A stretch of DNA of 11,549 nucleotides, taken from assembly GCA_004195335.1 (NCBI GenBank), contig SDWK01000494.1:1-11549 (forward strand), given 5' to 3'. This DNA comes from Shewanella sp. GTDB taxonomy: Bacteria; Pseudomonadota; Gammaproteobacteria; Enterobacterales; Shewanellaceae. Position numbers and translations under genes: made by a program. The stretch's first letter is position 1; each line of letters starts with the position of its first letter. Positions 1 to 7,393 of this stretch are shown here, piece by piece. The notes beneath the pieces are model-generated. The model saw only the letters and a program-made list of their open reading frames with translations. It made no database searches and was not told where the DNA came from.

Positions 1-19
1 AGATGTGTATAAGAGACAG
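1..19. other. Sequencing adapter remnant (Tn5/Nextera mosaic end)
   Basis: The first 19 bases read AGATGTGTATAAGAGACAG, which is exactly the transposase mosaic-end sequence used in Nextera libraries. It is not genomic; native sequence starts at about base 20. It shows that the left edge of this window is a contig end that escaped adapter trimming. No matching adapter is seen at the right end. Confidence 0.96.
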
Positions 20-37
20 GTCTTTTCCCTCAATACT

Positions 38-541
38 CTAAGGCTTGATGGCTTGGGCCGATAAGTTGGCTAATACCTTACTGACCTTATCAAATACCTC
101 ATCACAGTTCGTCACCCGATGGCGTTGTTTGAGATATTGCGGTGAATTGTAAGAGAGCCAGACCTTACCGGTTTCATCTTGCCAGAAAAGCACTTTTTGC
201 GGCAGGTCGATGGCTATCGACGGGCTACATTGCATCAAAGGGGTCCCTATTTTAGGATTACCGAACATGATCATCTCGGTATCGCGCAGCGAAAGGCTCG
301 CATTGGCGGCATTTTTAGTGTGATTTATTCGCGCAGCAAATATCATCCCTTTGGATTTGGCTGCATCACTGGTGATCAGTGCCTCGAAACGATCGGCGGT
401 TTCACTGACACTGTAAGGACTCTCGACGGATAGCATTCCCAACACCAATTGACTGTCTTCAACCGGTGTTTCACTCCGAACATTTGCCGCCATACCGACT
501 GAAAACATCAATAAAGCCAGACCTAATAAATTGTGTTTCAT
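38..541 (-). CDS. DUF302-family secreted protein
   Basis: This is a 167-residue protein of the DUF302 family, whose biochemical role is unknown; members are usually small, exported or soluble proteins. The N-terminus (MKHNLLGLALLMFSVGMA) is a short positively charged then hydrophobic stretch that looks like a signal peptide, with cleavage somewhere near residues 17-23, so it probably acts in the periplasm. The DUF302 core is at about residues 87-142 and includes the typical FGNP-x-x-GTPLM block (93-103), followed by ALDLP-like IAIDLPQK and a W-x-SYNSPQYL segment. I chose the ATG at 541 because GGAG (547-550) lies 5 bases upstream. A GTG two codons earlier would overlap that ribosome site. The stop is only 18 bases from the adapter junction, so the gene is complete but its downstream context is lost. 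It appears to be transcribed alone. Confidence 0.87.
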   Translation of the reverse strand: MKHNLLGLALLMFSVGMAANVRSETPVEDSQLVLGMLSVESPYSVSETADRFEALITSDAAKSKGMIFAARINHTKNAANASLSLRDTEMIMFGNPKIGTPLMQCSPSIAIDLPQKVLFWQDETGKVWLSYNSPQYLKQRHRVTNCDEVFDKVSKVLANLSAQAIKP

Positions 542-593
542 CACCACTCCTTAGCTTGTTGATATAGCATTAAATAATACTCAATACACACGA

Positions 594-605
594 TGTGATT
601 TCACA
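594..605. promoter_or_regulatory. Palindrome TGTGA-TT-TCACA upstream of the DUF302 gene
   Basis: TGTGA (594-598) and TCACA (601-605) form a near-perfect 12-base palindrome centred about 58 bases upstream of the DUF302 start. The half-sites look like those of CRP, but the spacer is 2 bases rather than 6, so a normal CRP dimer would not fit. It could be the operator of another regulator or simply chance. The same gap (542-675) also holds GCCTC (611-615) and GAGGC (631-635), a weak 5-bp hairpin that could end the upstream minus-strand gene. Confidence 0.3.
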
Positions 606-675
606 AATAAGCCTCGGAGTAGAGATGTTTGAGGCAGACAAGACGCCTGATAAGAAACGATGCTTCAGCCTTTGA

Positions 676-1788
676 CTAACAGGTTAATTCAGCCTGCATA
701 TCGTTCTCATCCTTGGACATCTTGTTTGACATATCCTCCGTCCTCGAGGACTGTAAATGTTCCTTGCGAACTTCAAGGTCTCTCTCATCTGAGATATCAA
801 ATATAAGATCTGCTAACACCTTGGGCTTATCGACCACCATGGCGATGCCTTTCACCTCTTTAGGCAACCAACCAAAACCACCAAAATAGGTCAGAGGCTG
901 CTTGAACTTGAGTAAAATATTACTGCTCTCCCCCTGTCCAAAATGAATGACGCCAGTGCGATTTTCACATGGCGGCGGACTCACAATAACCCTTTGTATT
1001 TGATCGAATTTAACTAGGCTAAAACCCCATACGCCGTTGTTGATTATCAACTGGTCTCCCTGTCGATAAATGGAAAAATGTCTGGATATCCTATAATTAG
1101 CGGCAATGAGTATTAACCCATATAGAATAAAGCTCGAGACGATAATCGCCGTTATTTCACTCCAGGGTTGAATGGCGACATAACTCGCACCGGCCAACAG
1201 CACCGTTGCGCAAGCAATCGAGAGCCAATGCCAACGTGAAGCGGATAACAAGTTCATATGTGTAATCGAGGGGAGATGATTACGTGAGAACCGAGGAATA
1301 GCATAGAACCAACTCGCAGGCTCCATGGCTATGGCTAAAGCCAGTGAGCGCTTACGCTCATCCGCTTGTCCGAATTGCTGAAGAATATTGATTCTCGGAT
1401 CGCCCTTTAGGCTACGAGCTTGCCACAGGGCCTTGATGATACTCACCATCAAGAAAAGTTCTATTCCCAACAAGATGGCAATAATGGGGATTTTTAGCCA
1501 GGTGATAAATTCGAAATAGCTGGCCATTTCAACGGGGAAACTCAATCTCGCCATCAGGCTGCTAAGGCTGAAGATCAGCAGCAACTTCCACAACTTCTGC
1601 TTACCCAATTTAATAATGCATAACCAGTAAAGTAGAGGAAGAAACACAAAATAAAGGACCGCGAACGCCGTTGTTAGCAGCTGTCCATTTGAGATCTGGA
1701 GTGTCTCGGGTAAAAATTGAAAACCAGAGGCATAACAAAGAATAGCCACACCAAAGAATAACAATCTTAACTTCACGACCTGCCTCAT
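676..1788 (-). CDS. Uncharacterised six-helix membrane protein with PH-like C-terminal region
   Basis: I do not recognise this 370-residue protein. It has about six hydrophobic segments at residues 7-24, 38-60, 68-82, 98-120, 185-204 and 210-230. Between the fourth and fifth is a charged loop (121-184). After the last helix, residues 235-332 alternate hydrophobic and polar residues (FSIYRQGDQLIINNGVWGF, then FDQIQRVIVS), resembling the beta-rich bacterial PH-like domains appended to membrane proteins. That comparison is an inference from pattern. The final 35 residues are charged and probably disordered. I chose the ATG at 1788 because AGGGAG (1795-1800) lies 6 bases upstream. A TTG at 1854 would add 22 residues but has no ribosome site. 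It lies downstream of ubiA on the same strand, separated by a hairpin and 196 bases, so it probably has its own promoter. Confidence 0.75.
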   Translation of the reverse strand: MRQVVKLRLLFFGVAILCYASGFQFLPETLQISNGQLLTTAFAVLYFVFLPLLYWLCIIKLGKQKLWKLLLIFSLSSLMARLSFPVEMASYFEFITWLKIPIIAILLGIELFLMVSIIKALWQARSLKGDPRINILQQFGQADERKRSLALAIAMEPASWFYAIPRFSRNHLPSITHMNLLSASRWHWLSIACATVLLAGASYVAIQPWSEITAIIVSSFILYGLILIAANYRISRHFSIYRQGDQLIINNGVWGFSLVKFDQIQRVIVSPPPCENRTGVIHFGQGESSNILLKFKQPLTYFGGFGWLPKEVKGIAMVVDKPKVLADLIFDISDERDLEVRKEHLQSSRTEDMSNKMSKDENDMQAELTC

Positions 1789-1954
1789 AAAAGGCTCCCT
1801 GTGAATGTTGTATTTATGTTGCAATACAATATCCGATTTATTCAATTTACCCAAGTATATTTCGATTAAAAGCTAAACAAAAATAGGACTAACTTATTGA
1901 AAGCTGTCGTTTCAGCTAAAAGTATTACGGGAAAGGTAAGCGAGCAGTGAGCAA

Positions 1955-1979
1955 GAGAAGCCTGTCTATCAGGCCTCTC
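1955..1979 (-). terminator. Hairpin just after ubiA, probable terminator
   Basis: GAGAAGCCTG (1955-1964) and CAGGCCTCTC (1970-1979) pair over 10 positions with one mismatch, which becomes a G-U pair in the minus-strand RNA, around a 5-base loop. It starts 5 bases past the ubiA stop codon. The sequence after the stem on the minus strand (TTGCTCACTG) is not a clear U tract, so termination may be partial or the stem may only protect the 3' end. Confidence 0.5.
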
Positions 1980-1984
1980 TCAAT

Positions 1985-2845
1985 TTAGATAAGGTAATCG
2001 ACGCCCAAGGCGACAAATAGGGTTAAGCCAGCCCAGTTGTTATTGAGGAAAGCTTTAAAACAAGGGGCACGTTCACGTTCATGAATAAGCTTTTGTTGGT
2101 ACAGGCTAAACCCGACGAAGGTGATGATACCGAGTCCATAGACTAAGCCGCGATCCGCCGCCCAGCCAGCAGTGACAAAACAAGCCAGTGCCGCAAGTTG
2201 AAATAAGCCGATGATCTGTCTGTCATATTTGCCAAACAAGATAGCTGTCGACTTAATGCCCACTTTAAGGTCATCCTCTCTATCGACCATGGCATACATG
2301 GTGTCGTAGGCCACAGTCCAACACCAGTTCGCGGCAAACAACCACCAGGCTTCGGCCGGAACTTCGCCGGTTTGCGCGGCATAAGCCATAGGAATAGACC
2401 AGCTCCATACCACACCGAGAAACATCTGCGGCATATTGGTAAAACGTTTAGTGAAGGGGTAGATAATGGTCAAAATGATGCCAACTACTGAGAGTTGGAC
2501 CACCAGTGGGTTGAGCATCAAGACCAATCCGAAGGCAAATAGCCCCATGACAGCGAAGAGAATAAGCGCTTCTCTTCCCGTCACTTCACCACTGGCAAGC
2601 GGCCTAGACTTAGTACGATCGACATGAGCATCGAGATCGCGATCGGCATAATCATTGATAATACAACCACACGCCCGCATCACAACAACACCGAAAATAA
2701 AGATCGTCAGCACTTTCAGATCCGGCATACCACCCGCGGCTAACAGCAAGGCCATCAGGCAGGGCCATAGCAGTAATAAGGTGCCGATGGGGCGATCCAT
2801 TCGAGCCAAACGCAAGTAAACGTTTAATTTATCCCTTAAACTCAT
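1985..2845 (-). CDS. ubiA: 4-hydroxybenzoate polyprenyltransferase UbiA
   Basis: UbiA attaches the polyprenyl tail to 4-hydroxybenzoate in the inner membrane, the first membrane-bound step of ubiquinone synthesis. The protein has 286 residues, close to the 290 of the E. coli enzyme, and is strongly hydrophobic with a multi-helix layout. Both Mg-diphosphate-binding Asp-rich motifs are present: NDYADRDLD at residues 64-72 and [12 protein letters not shown] at 181-192, the latter followed by the conserved [22 protein letters not shown] (17-28) and [12 protein letters not shown] near the C-terminus are also typical. I chose the ATG at 2845, which has GAGGAG (2855-2860) 9 bases upstream. An in-frame TTG at 2884 lacks a ribosome site and would add residues not found in the family. 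The gene sits 84 bases downstream of uvrD on the same strand, so the two may share a transcript. No ubiC is adjacent, unlike the E. coli arrangement. Confidence 0.97.
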   Translation of the reverse strand: MSLRDKLNVYLRLARMDRPIGTLLLLWPCLMALLLAAGGMPDLKVLTIFIFGVVVMRACGCIINDYADRDLDAHVDRTKSRPLASGEVTGREALILFAVMGLFAFGLVLMLNPLVVQLSVVGIILTIIYPFTKRFTNMPQMFLGVVWSWSIPMAYAAQTGEVPAEAWWLFAANWCWTVAYDTMYAMVDREDDLKVGIKSTAILFGKYDRQIIGLFQLAALACFVTAGWAADRGLVYGLGIITFVGFSLYQQKLIHERERAPCFKAFLNNNWAGLTLFVALGVDYLI

Positions 2846-2929
2846 TTCGAGGCTCTCCTCATAACGCTTCGGCTTTTTAGTCAATGATCACGCCATTATG
2901 ACTGACGTGCATCAGCATTCAAATGGTTT

Positions 2930-5095
2930 CTAACACTTCTCGAGCCGCGCATAAGCGATAACGAGCCATTTACTACCAACATCGAGAAAATTCACTTGCA
3001 CTCGAGCCTGAGGACCGCTGCCTTCGGTACTGGTGACCTTGCCCTCACCAAACTTATGGTGCATAACACTTTGGCCCATCTTAAAGCCAGTATCATTGAC
3101 TATCGTGCTTCGAGGGGGGGAACTCTTCGCTTTTGGTGGTGGTGTGACCTGAGTTTTAAGACGGATTTCCTCAACATGCTCCGTGGGGATCTCCTTGATA
3201 AAGCGAGATGGGCTGGCAAAGTTTTCACGGCCGTATATGCGGCGAGTCTCTGCGTAGGTAATGTAGAGTTTTTCCATCGCACGGGTCATGCCCACATAAC
3301 ACAGACGTCGCTCTTCATCGAGTCTGTCGCCTTCATCCATGGCCATCTGACTTGGGAATAGCCCCTCCTCGACGCCGGACATAAATACCACAGGAAACTC
3401 CAGCCCCTTGGCTGAATGCAGTGTCATCAGCTGAACCGCATCGGTAAAAGCATCGGCCTGTCCTTCGCCAGCCTCAAGTGCAGCATGAGAGAGAAAAGCA
3501 TTGAGCTCGCCCATATCTTCACTGTCTTCGGGCATGATAAAGGTACGGGCAGCAGTCACCAGTTCGTCCAAGTTTTCGACACGTGAACGCGCCTTCTCAC
3601 CCTTTTCAGCTTCATACATGGCCTTGAGGCCAGACTGTCTGATCATATGATCTGTGGTGTGATGTAAAGTCATCTCGGAGGTGTCTTGTTGCATCTCAAC
3701 AATGAGATCCATAAAGCCACGTACCGCATTAGCAGCGCGGCCGCTCAATAACTTTTCATCGATCGCTCGCAAACAGGTCTGCCACAAGGTTAACTCTTGC
3801 TGGCGGGCGGTGGAGCGCAGAATATCAAGTGTTCTGCCACCGATGCCACGTGCCGGAGTATTGACCACACGCTCGAACGCGGCATCGTCATCCTTGTTAT
3901 TGATAAGCCTCAGATAGCTCATCGCATCTTTAATCTCCTGACGTTCGAAGAAACGCAGACCACCATAAATGCGATACGCTAAGCCTTTGTGAAGCAAGGC
4001 CTCCTCGAGCACACGAGACTGAGCATTCGAACGATAGAGAATCGCGCAACTACTAAGATCGCCTCCCATATCGTGCCAATCGCTAATTCTGCCGACAATA
4101 AAGCGCGCCTCATCCATCTCATTGAATGCACAATAGACAGAAATTCGCTCACCATCTTTATCTTCGGTCCACAGCTTCTTACCCAATCGTTCAGGGTTAT
4201 TGGCAATCAGTGCATTCGAAGCCTTAAGAATATTGCCAGTAGAGCGATAGTTTTGCTCCAGTCTTATGGTCTCAGCCTTAGGGAAGTCTTCGAGGAATTT
4301 GTGCAGGTTCTCCACCTGAGCACCACGCCAGCCATAGATAGACTGATCGTCATCACCGACGATCATCACATTGGCACTCTCACCCGCAAGCACGCGGATC
4401 CAGGCATACTGGATGGCGTTGGTATCCTGGAACTCATCGACGAGAATATTTTTAAATCTGTCTTGATAATGCTGTAACACATGGGGCTTATTGAGCCATA
4501 ACTCATGAGCACGCAGTAATAACTCGGCAAAATCGACTAAACCGGCTCGGTCACAAGACTCTTGATAGACCTGATAGATCTGCAGCAAGTTTTGCTCAAG
4601 AGGAAAACCGCCCGCATCGATATGCTTAGGACGTAAACCCTGATCTTTCTTACCATTGATATAGCCCTGAGCCTGACGAGGTGGATACTGTTTCTCGTCT
4701 AAGTGCAGGCTTTTTAGAATGCGTTTGATTAACCTTAACTGATCGTCAGAGTCGATGATCTGAAAAGTTTGAGGTAAGTTGACATCTTTATAATGGGTAC
4801 GTAGCAGGCGATGAGCCAAGCCATGGAAGGTACCAATCCACATGCGTCCCATGTTACTGCCAGTGACTTTTTCCACACGTTCACGCATTTCAGCGGCCGC
4901 TTTATTGGTAAACGTCACCGCTAAAATAGAATATGGACTCTGCTGTTCAACCTGCATAAGCCAGGCAATTCTGTGGGTTAGCACCCGAGTTTTGCCACTG
5001 CCGGCGCCCGCCAATACCAACATGCTGGATTGTGGTGCCCCTACAGCTTCACGCTGCTTGTCGTTCAGGCCGTCTAGTAAAGAAGATTCGTCCAT
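2930..5095 (-). CDS. uvrD: DNA helicase II UvrD
   Basis: UvrD is a 3'-5' superfamily 1 helicase that removes the incised strand in nucleotide excision repair and unwinds DNA in methyl-directed mismatch repair. The 721-residue product matches the E. coli protein (720) along its whole length. Motifs seen: Walker A GAGSGKT (30-36), TFTNKAA (61-67), GTFHGLAHRLLR (88-99), DEFQDT (220-225, Walker B), GDDDQSIYGWRG (247-258), QNYRST (281-286), TLHSAKGLEFP (558-568) and EERRLCYVGMTRA (594-606, arginine finger region). The C-terminal 55 residues (from GFKMGQSVMHHKFGEGKV) match the Tudor-like domain that contacts RNA polymerase in the E. coli enzyme. The start is the ATG at 5095 with GGAGG (5101-5105) 5 bases upstream; a TTG four codons earlier is rejected. 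I found no CTGT-N8-ACAG LexA box in the upstream 300 bases, although E. coli uvrD is an SOS gene. Confidence 0.98.
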   Translation of the reverse strand: MDESSLLDGLNDKQREAVGAPQSSMLVLAGAGSGKTRVLTHRIAWLMQVEQQSPYSILAVTFTNKAAAEMRERVEKVTGSNMGRMWIGTFHGLAHRLLRTHYKDVNLPQTFQIIDSDDQLRLIKRILKSLHLDEKQYPPRQAQGYINGKKDQGLRPKHIDAGGFPLEQNLLQIYQVYQESCDRAGLVDFAELLLRAHELWLNKPHVLQHYQDRFKNILVDEFQDTNAIQYAWIRVLAGESANVMIVGDDDQSIYGWRGAQVENLHKFLEDFPKAETIRLEQNYRSTGNILKASNALIANNPERLGKKLWTEDKDGERISVYCAFNEMDEARFIVGRISDWHDMGGDLSSCAILYRSNAQSRVLEEALLHKGLAYRIYGGLRFFERQEIKDAMSYLRLINNKDDDAAFERVVNTPARGIGGRTLDILRSTARQQELTLWQTCLRAIDEKLLSGRAANAVRGFMDLIVEMQQDTSEMTLHHTTDHMIRQSGLKAMYEAEKGEKARSRVENLDELVTAARTFIMPEDSEDMGELNAFLSHAALEAGEGQADAFTDAVQLMTLHSAKGLEFPVVFMSGVEEGLFPSQMAMDEGDRLDEERRLCYVGMTRAMEKLYITYAETRRIYGRENFASPSRFIKEIPTEHVEEIRLKTQVTPPPKAKSSPPRSTIVNDTGFKMGQSVMHHKFGEGKVTSTEGSGPQARVQVNFLDVGSKWLVIAYARLEKC

Positions 5096-5171
5096 TCTTG
5101 CCTCCAAAAAATCGAGGAAGTAGTATAACAGGTGCGGGGGATGAGATCCTAGGTTCCTAGAGAAGGACGCG

Positions 5172-5267
5172 ACCCTGTCGCTAAGCAGACGCCAACGAGT
5201 TGGCTAATCGACACTGCTCTGTTTGAGCTGCGACTAGCTTAGCAAGCCCACAACAAGATGACAGGGT
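5172..5267. repeat. Nested inverted repeats with cloverleaf-like folding potential
   Basis: Outer arms ACCCTGTC (5172-5179) and GACAGGGT (5260-5267) are perfectly complementary. Directly inside on the left is GCTAAGC (5180-5186), which pairs with GCTTAGC (5237-5243), leaving a 16-base bulge on the right. Between them lie two smaller hairpins: GCCAAC/GTTGGC (5191-5196 and 5199-5204), and GCTC/GAGC (5216-5219 and 5225-5228) flanked by TCG/CGA. Together they can fold into a closed multibranch structure of 96 bases. It occupies the gene-free interval 5096-5395 upstream of uvrD. Either an interspersed intergenic repeat or a structured RNA would fit. The remainder of the interval holds CCTAGG-type short repeats around 5146-5162, a further inverted repeat listed separately, and no convincing small gene. 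Confidence 0.55.
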
Positions 5268-5274
5268 GAACCAC

Positions 5275-5316
5275 AATGGACCCTGAACTTTACAAAATAA
5301 GAGCTCAGGGGACATT
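5275..5316. repeat. Imperfect 12-bp inverted repeat
   Basis: AATG-GA-CCCTGA (5275-5286) faces TCAGGG-GA-CATT (5305-5316): ten of twelve positions pair and the two inner mismatches are GA opposite GA on the plus strand. The loop is 18 AT-rich bases. It lies 7 bases from the nested repeat at 5172-5267 and 79 bases past the RidA-family stop. There is no U tract on the minus-strand side, so it is not a standard terminator. Confidence 0.45.
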
Positions 5317-5395
5317 AGTCTATTTGAAATGATGATATGAGTGGGTTGGAGTTATTCAACTCTTATCAGGGTCATATCAAGCCCGTAGTCAAAAT

Positions 5396-5752
5396 CTAAC
5401 CCTTTTTTTCAGCCGCAACCACAGAGATCTCAACCAGCAAGGCTTCTCTTGCCATCTTTGCCGCAACGCAGGCACGCGCAGGCGCATGGCCCTCAGGTAC
5501 CCAAGCATCCCACACCGCATTCATCTCGGCAAAGTAGGACATGTCTTTGACATAGATGGTCGCCGACAAGATGTGCTCCCTATCGCTACCAGCTTGCTCC
5601 AGTAAAGCATCCACTTTATCCAGCATGGTTTGAGTCTGCTCTGTGATACCTTGCTCTGCATCTTTACAGACCTGACCACACAGGTAGATGGTGCCGTTAT
5701 GTTTAACGATACGGCTCATACGCGCGCCGCTTTCAATACGTTCTATCGTCAT
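5396..5752 (-). CDS. RidA-family (YjgF/YER057c/UK114) deaminase-like protein
   Basis: RidA-family proteins hydrolyse reactive enamine/imine intermediates to keto acids and ammonia in the cytosol; several subfamilies have other or unknown activities. This 118-residue protein has the usual length. The conserved arginine that binds the substrate carboxylate is at residue 93 (in HAPARACV), and the glutamate near the C-terminus is at 108 (in LLVEIS). Other family features are YLCGQV (23-28), [17 protein letters not shown] (39-55) and ATIYVKDM (64-71). It differs enough from E. coli RidA (for example [10 protein letters not shown] in place of the usual G-rich loop) that I assign only the family. 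I chose the ATG at 5752 because the protein begins there in family style. In-frame upstream codons would add 31 residues including a homopolymer-coded PPKK. There is no strong Shine-Dalgarno sequence, only GAGA about 6 bases upstream. Confidence 0.88.
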   Translation of the reverse strand: MTIERIESGARMSRIVKHNGTIYLCGQVCKDAEQGITEQTQTMLDKVDALLEQAGSDREHILSATIYVKDMSYFAEMNAVWDAWVPEGHAPARACVAAKMAREALLVEISVVAAEKKG

Positions 5753-5763
5753 GCTTGTCTCAA

Positions 5764-5778
5764 TTTTTTTGGGGGGGG
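5764..5778 (-). repeat. C8-A7 homopolymer tract in the RidA leader
   Basis: Seven T (5764-5770) followed by eight G (5771-5778) on the plus strand give CCCCCCCC-AAAAAAA on the coding strand, ending 11 bases before the RidA ATG. Homopolymers of this length are prone to slippage in replication, transcription and sequencing. The tract is outside the preferred reading frame, so a length change would alter leader length rather than the protein. Confidence 0.8.
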
Positions 5779-5782
5779 AAGT

Positions 5783-5788
5783 TCTATA
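5783..5788 (-). promoter_or_regulatory. Possible -10 element of the RidA-family gene
   Basis: The minus strand reads TATAGA here, five of six matches to TATAAT. The -35 is poor: TTGGGC lies 15 bases upstream and TTTTGG lies 17 bases upstream. If used, transcription would start around 5776, inside the C8 run. Confidence 0.35.
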
Positions 5789-5857
5789 AGGAGGAATATT
5801 AACGCCCAAAAGGCTTTTAAGCGAGTGACTTCGATTCATGGTCAAAGCGATTTAAAC

Positions 5858-5879
5858 AAGGCCTGTGAAGAGAGGCCTT
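5858..5879 (-). terminator. Terminator of the nfeD-SPFH operon
   Basis: AAGGCCT (5858-5864) and AGGCCTT (5873-5879) form a perfect 7-bp stem with an 8-base loop. On the minus strand the stem is followed by GTTTAAAT, a modest U-rich tail. It lies 47 bases beyond the stop codon of the last gene in the operon and upstream of the RidA-family gene, so it separates the two transcripts. Confidence 0.68.
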
Positions 5880-5925
5880 TGAATAAAGATGTTGCTCTGT
5901 AAATGCTATGCGTTAGCGGATATAT

Positions 5926-6372
5926 TCAATGGGGCTGATAGAGCTTAATCCTATCAACAATTCTTTCTCGATCGTCCGCTGAGAAACACCTCAAATCACA
6001 TGATATCTTGTTGTTTTCATCACCATGGAAGCATAAGTCTCTAATAGGAAATCGAATAGACTTGGGCATTTTAACCTTGGTAATTTGCTGCCAGCTCAGT
6101 TCTCGTTGCTTTCCCCAGCTCTGGAACTTCACCCCAAGATGATCTACCTCAAGTTCGTTCCGCCAGGGACGATGCCGCAATTTAAGATAAACCAATGACA
6201 TGAGCTCAAAACACAAGATACCAATAAAGCTACCTACAGCGACTCTTGTTACATAAACAGGTGTTGCTTTACCGCTGGCAAGCCAGCCTCCTAATATTGC
6301 ACACAATGCCATATAAAGGTTCTGGCTTATCCAGTACCACCCATACTGAAAAGGTGTTTGGCTTATTTTCAT
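5926..6372 (-). CDS. Small membrane protein, last gene of the SPFH/NfeD cluster
   Basis: I do not recognise a named family for this 148-residue protein. It has two hydrophobic segments, at about residues 13-33 and 42-65, and a soluble C-terminal part (72-147) with alternating beta-like pattern, including VDHLGVKFQSWGKQRELSWQ and ITKVKMP. That layout resembles short bacterial membrane proteins with a PH-like domain, but this is pattern inference only. The start is the ATG at 6372 with GGAG (6380-6383) 7 bases upstream; a GTG seven codons earlier has a worse-placed ribosome site. It follows the second SPFH gene on the same strand after an 85-base gap and is followed by a terminator. It is therefore probably read as the last gene of that transcript and may work with the SPFH proteins at the membrane. 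Confidence 0.7.
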   Translation of the reverse strand: MKISQTPFQYGWYWISQNLYMALCAILGGWLASGKATPVYVTRVAVGSFIGILCFELMSLVYLKLRHRPWRNELEVDHLGVKFQSWGKQRELSWQQITKVKMPKSIRFPIRDLCFHGDENNKISCDLRCFSADDRERIVDRIKLYQPH

Positions 6373-6401
6373 CAAAGAACTCCATCTCGACACCAGGCTA
6401 G

Positions 6402-6427
6402 CTTTCCTTAAATACTATCCTTAAATA
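6402..6427. repeat. Two tandem 13-bp units
   Basis: CTTTCCTTAAATA (6402-6414) is followed directly by CTATCCTTAAATA (6415-6427), identical at 12 of 13 positions. The units lie in the 85-base gap between the second SPFH gene and the small membrane-protein gene. No function can be assigned. Confidence 0.6.
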
Positions 6428-6457
6428 GATTGGCCTGATCTCAACCTAAGCCCTTAA

Positions 6458-7393
6458 TCAGGACTTACTCTCTTCTAGACCGATGCTGTTCATCCAATAA
6501 TCGAAGTCCATCATATTCCCTGGCAGCACAATCCTGCTGGCCCCACTGCTCAGGCCGTCGAGCTGCTTAAGGTATTGAGCACCAAGCTGCATGCGAACCA
6601 CATTCTTACCACCGGGAGCTGCGATAACGGTAGCCATGCGTTCGATAGACTCGGCGGTGGCCTTGGCGATCGTTAAGATCTCCTCACCTTTACCTTCCGC
6701 TTCGTTGATACGTTTTTGCATCTCACCTTCCGAGAGGTTAATCATCTCGGCTTTGATACCTTCCGAGCGATTGATCTTACTCTGCTTATCACCCTCACTC
6801 TTCGCCAGCAATGCACGGCGCGAACGTTCTGCATTCACCTGCATCTCCATGGCGTTCTTCACCGTTTCCGGCGGGGTAATATTCTTTATCTCGTAACGAT
6901 GTACGCGAATCCCCCACGTGGCACCGGCCTGATCGAGTACTTCAACCACTTTGGCGCTGATCACGTCACGTTCTTCAAAGGTGCGGTCAAGATCTAAGGT
7001 ACCGATCACTGAGCGGGTCGTAGTCTGAGCCAGCTGTATCGCCGCATAACGGTAATCCGTCACACCGTAGCTGGCCTTAACCGGATCAATGACCGAGATA
7101 TAGATCACGCCATCGACTTCTACATTCACTTCGTCACTAGAGAAACACTCTTGGGGAGGAACATCGATAGTCTCCTCTTTAAGATCGTGAATGTAGGCTA
7201 CCTTATCGACAAAAGGCACTAAGGCATGAAAGCCTGCATCTAATGTCGAATGATATTTACCAAGACGCTCTACGATATAAGCCGATTTAGTCGGCACTAA
7301 ACAAATCGATTGAAACAGCTTAATAATAAAGACGGCAAAGATAAGCCCCCAAATGCCCAACACGATTAGATCTGTATTTATTCCTGCAATCAT
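6458..7393 (-). CDS. SPFH/band 7 protein (QmcA-like), second copy
   Basis: SPFH (stomatin/prohibitin/flotillin/HflK-C) proteins form large membrane-anchored cages or scaffolds; the E. coli relative is QmcA. This 311-residue protein has an N-terminal membrane anchor (about residues 8-33), an SPFH domain (about 34-190) with VERLGKYHSTLDAGFH, IDVPPQECF and WGIRVHRYEIKNITPP, then a helical coiled-coil region. In the coil are three consecutive 11-residue repeats starting I-N at 207, 218 and 229 (INRSEG, INLSEG, INEAEG). The C-terminal part (from about 262) is hydrophobic and mixed. It overlaps the preceding SPFH gene by 4 bases (ATGA) and has the Shine-Dalgarno AAAGGAGGT upstream, so the two are translated from one message. 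It is a diverged duplicate of its neighbour: compare CISKDN in copy one with CFSSDE here. Confidence 0.9.
   Translation of the reverse strand: MIAGINTDLIVLGIWGLIFAVFIIKLFQSICLVPTKSAYIVERLGKYHSTLDAGFHALVPFVDKVAYIHDLKEETIDVPPQECFSSDEVNVEVDGVIYISVIDPVKASYGVTDYRYAAIQLAQTTTRSVIGTLDLDRTFEERDVISAKVVEVLDQAGATWGIRVHRYEIKNITPPETVKNAMEMQVNAERSRRALLAKSEGDKQSKINRSEGIKAEMINLSEGEMQKRINEAEGKGEEILTIAKATAESIERMATVIAAPGGKNVVRMQLGAQYLKQLDGLSSGASRIVLPGNMMDFDYWMNSIGLEESKS

Noticed and set aside
1..19. Native Tn5-like transposon end
   Set aside because: The sequence is the engineered mosaic end used in library preparation, sits exactly at the window edge, and no transposase gene or second end is present.
594..605. 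CRP site upstream of the DUF302 gene
   Set aside because: The half-sites fit but the 2-base spacer does not allow normal CRP binding, so it is listed only as an unassigned palindrome.
2996..4477. Several plus-strand open frames of 60-162 codons inside uvrD
   Set aside because: They lie antisense to a full-length conserved helicase gene and have no family features.
5096..5395. LexA/SOS box expected in front of uvrD
   Set aside because: No CTGT-N8-ACAG was found. The closest strings (CTGT at 5176 and 5219) lack the partner half at the right distance.
5787..5794. Strong plus-strand Shine-Dalgarno-like sequence AAGGAGG
   Set aside because: No ATG, GTG or TTG follows at a usable distance, and the region is the leader of a minus-strand gene.
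5753..5845. 31-residue N-terminal extension of the RidA-family protein
   Set aside because: No ribosome site precedes the upstream ATG or GTG-type codons, the extension runs through the C8-A7 tract, and family proteins begin at the chosen ATG.
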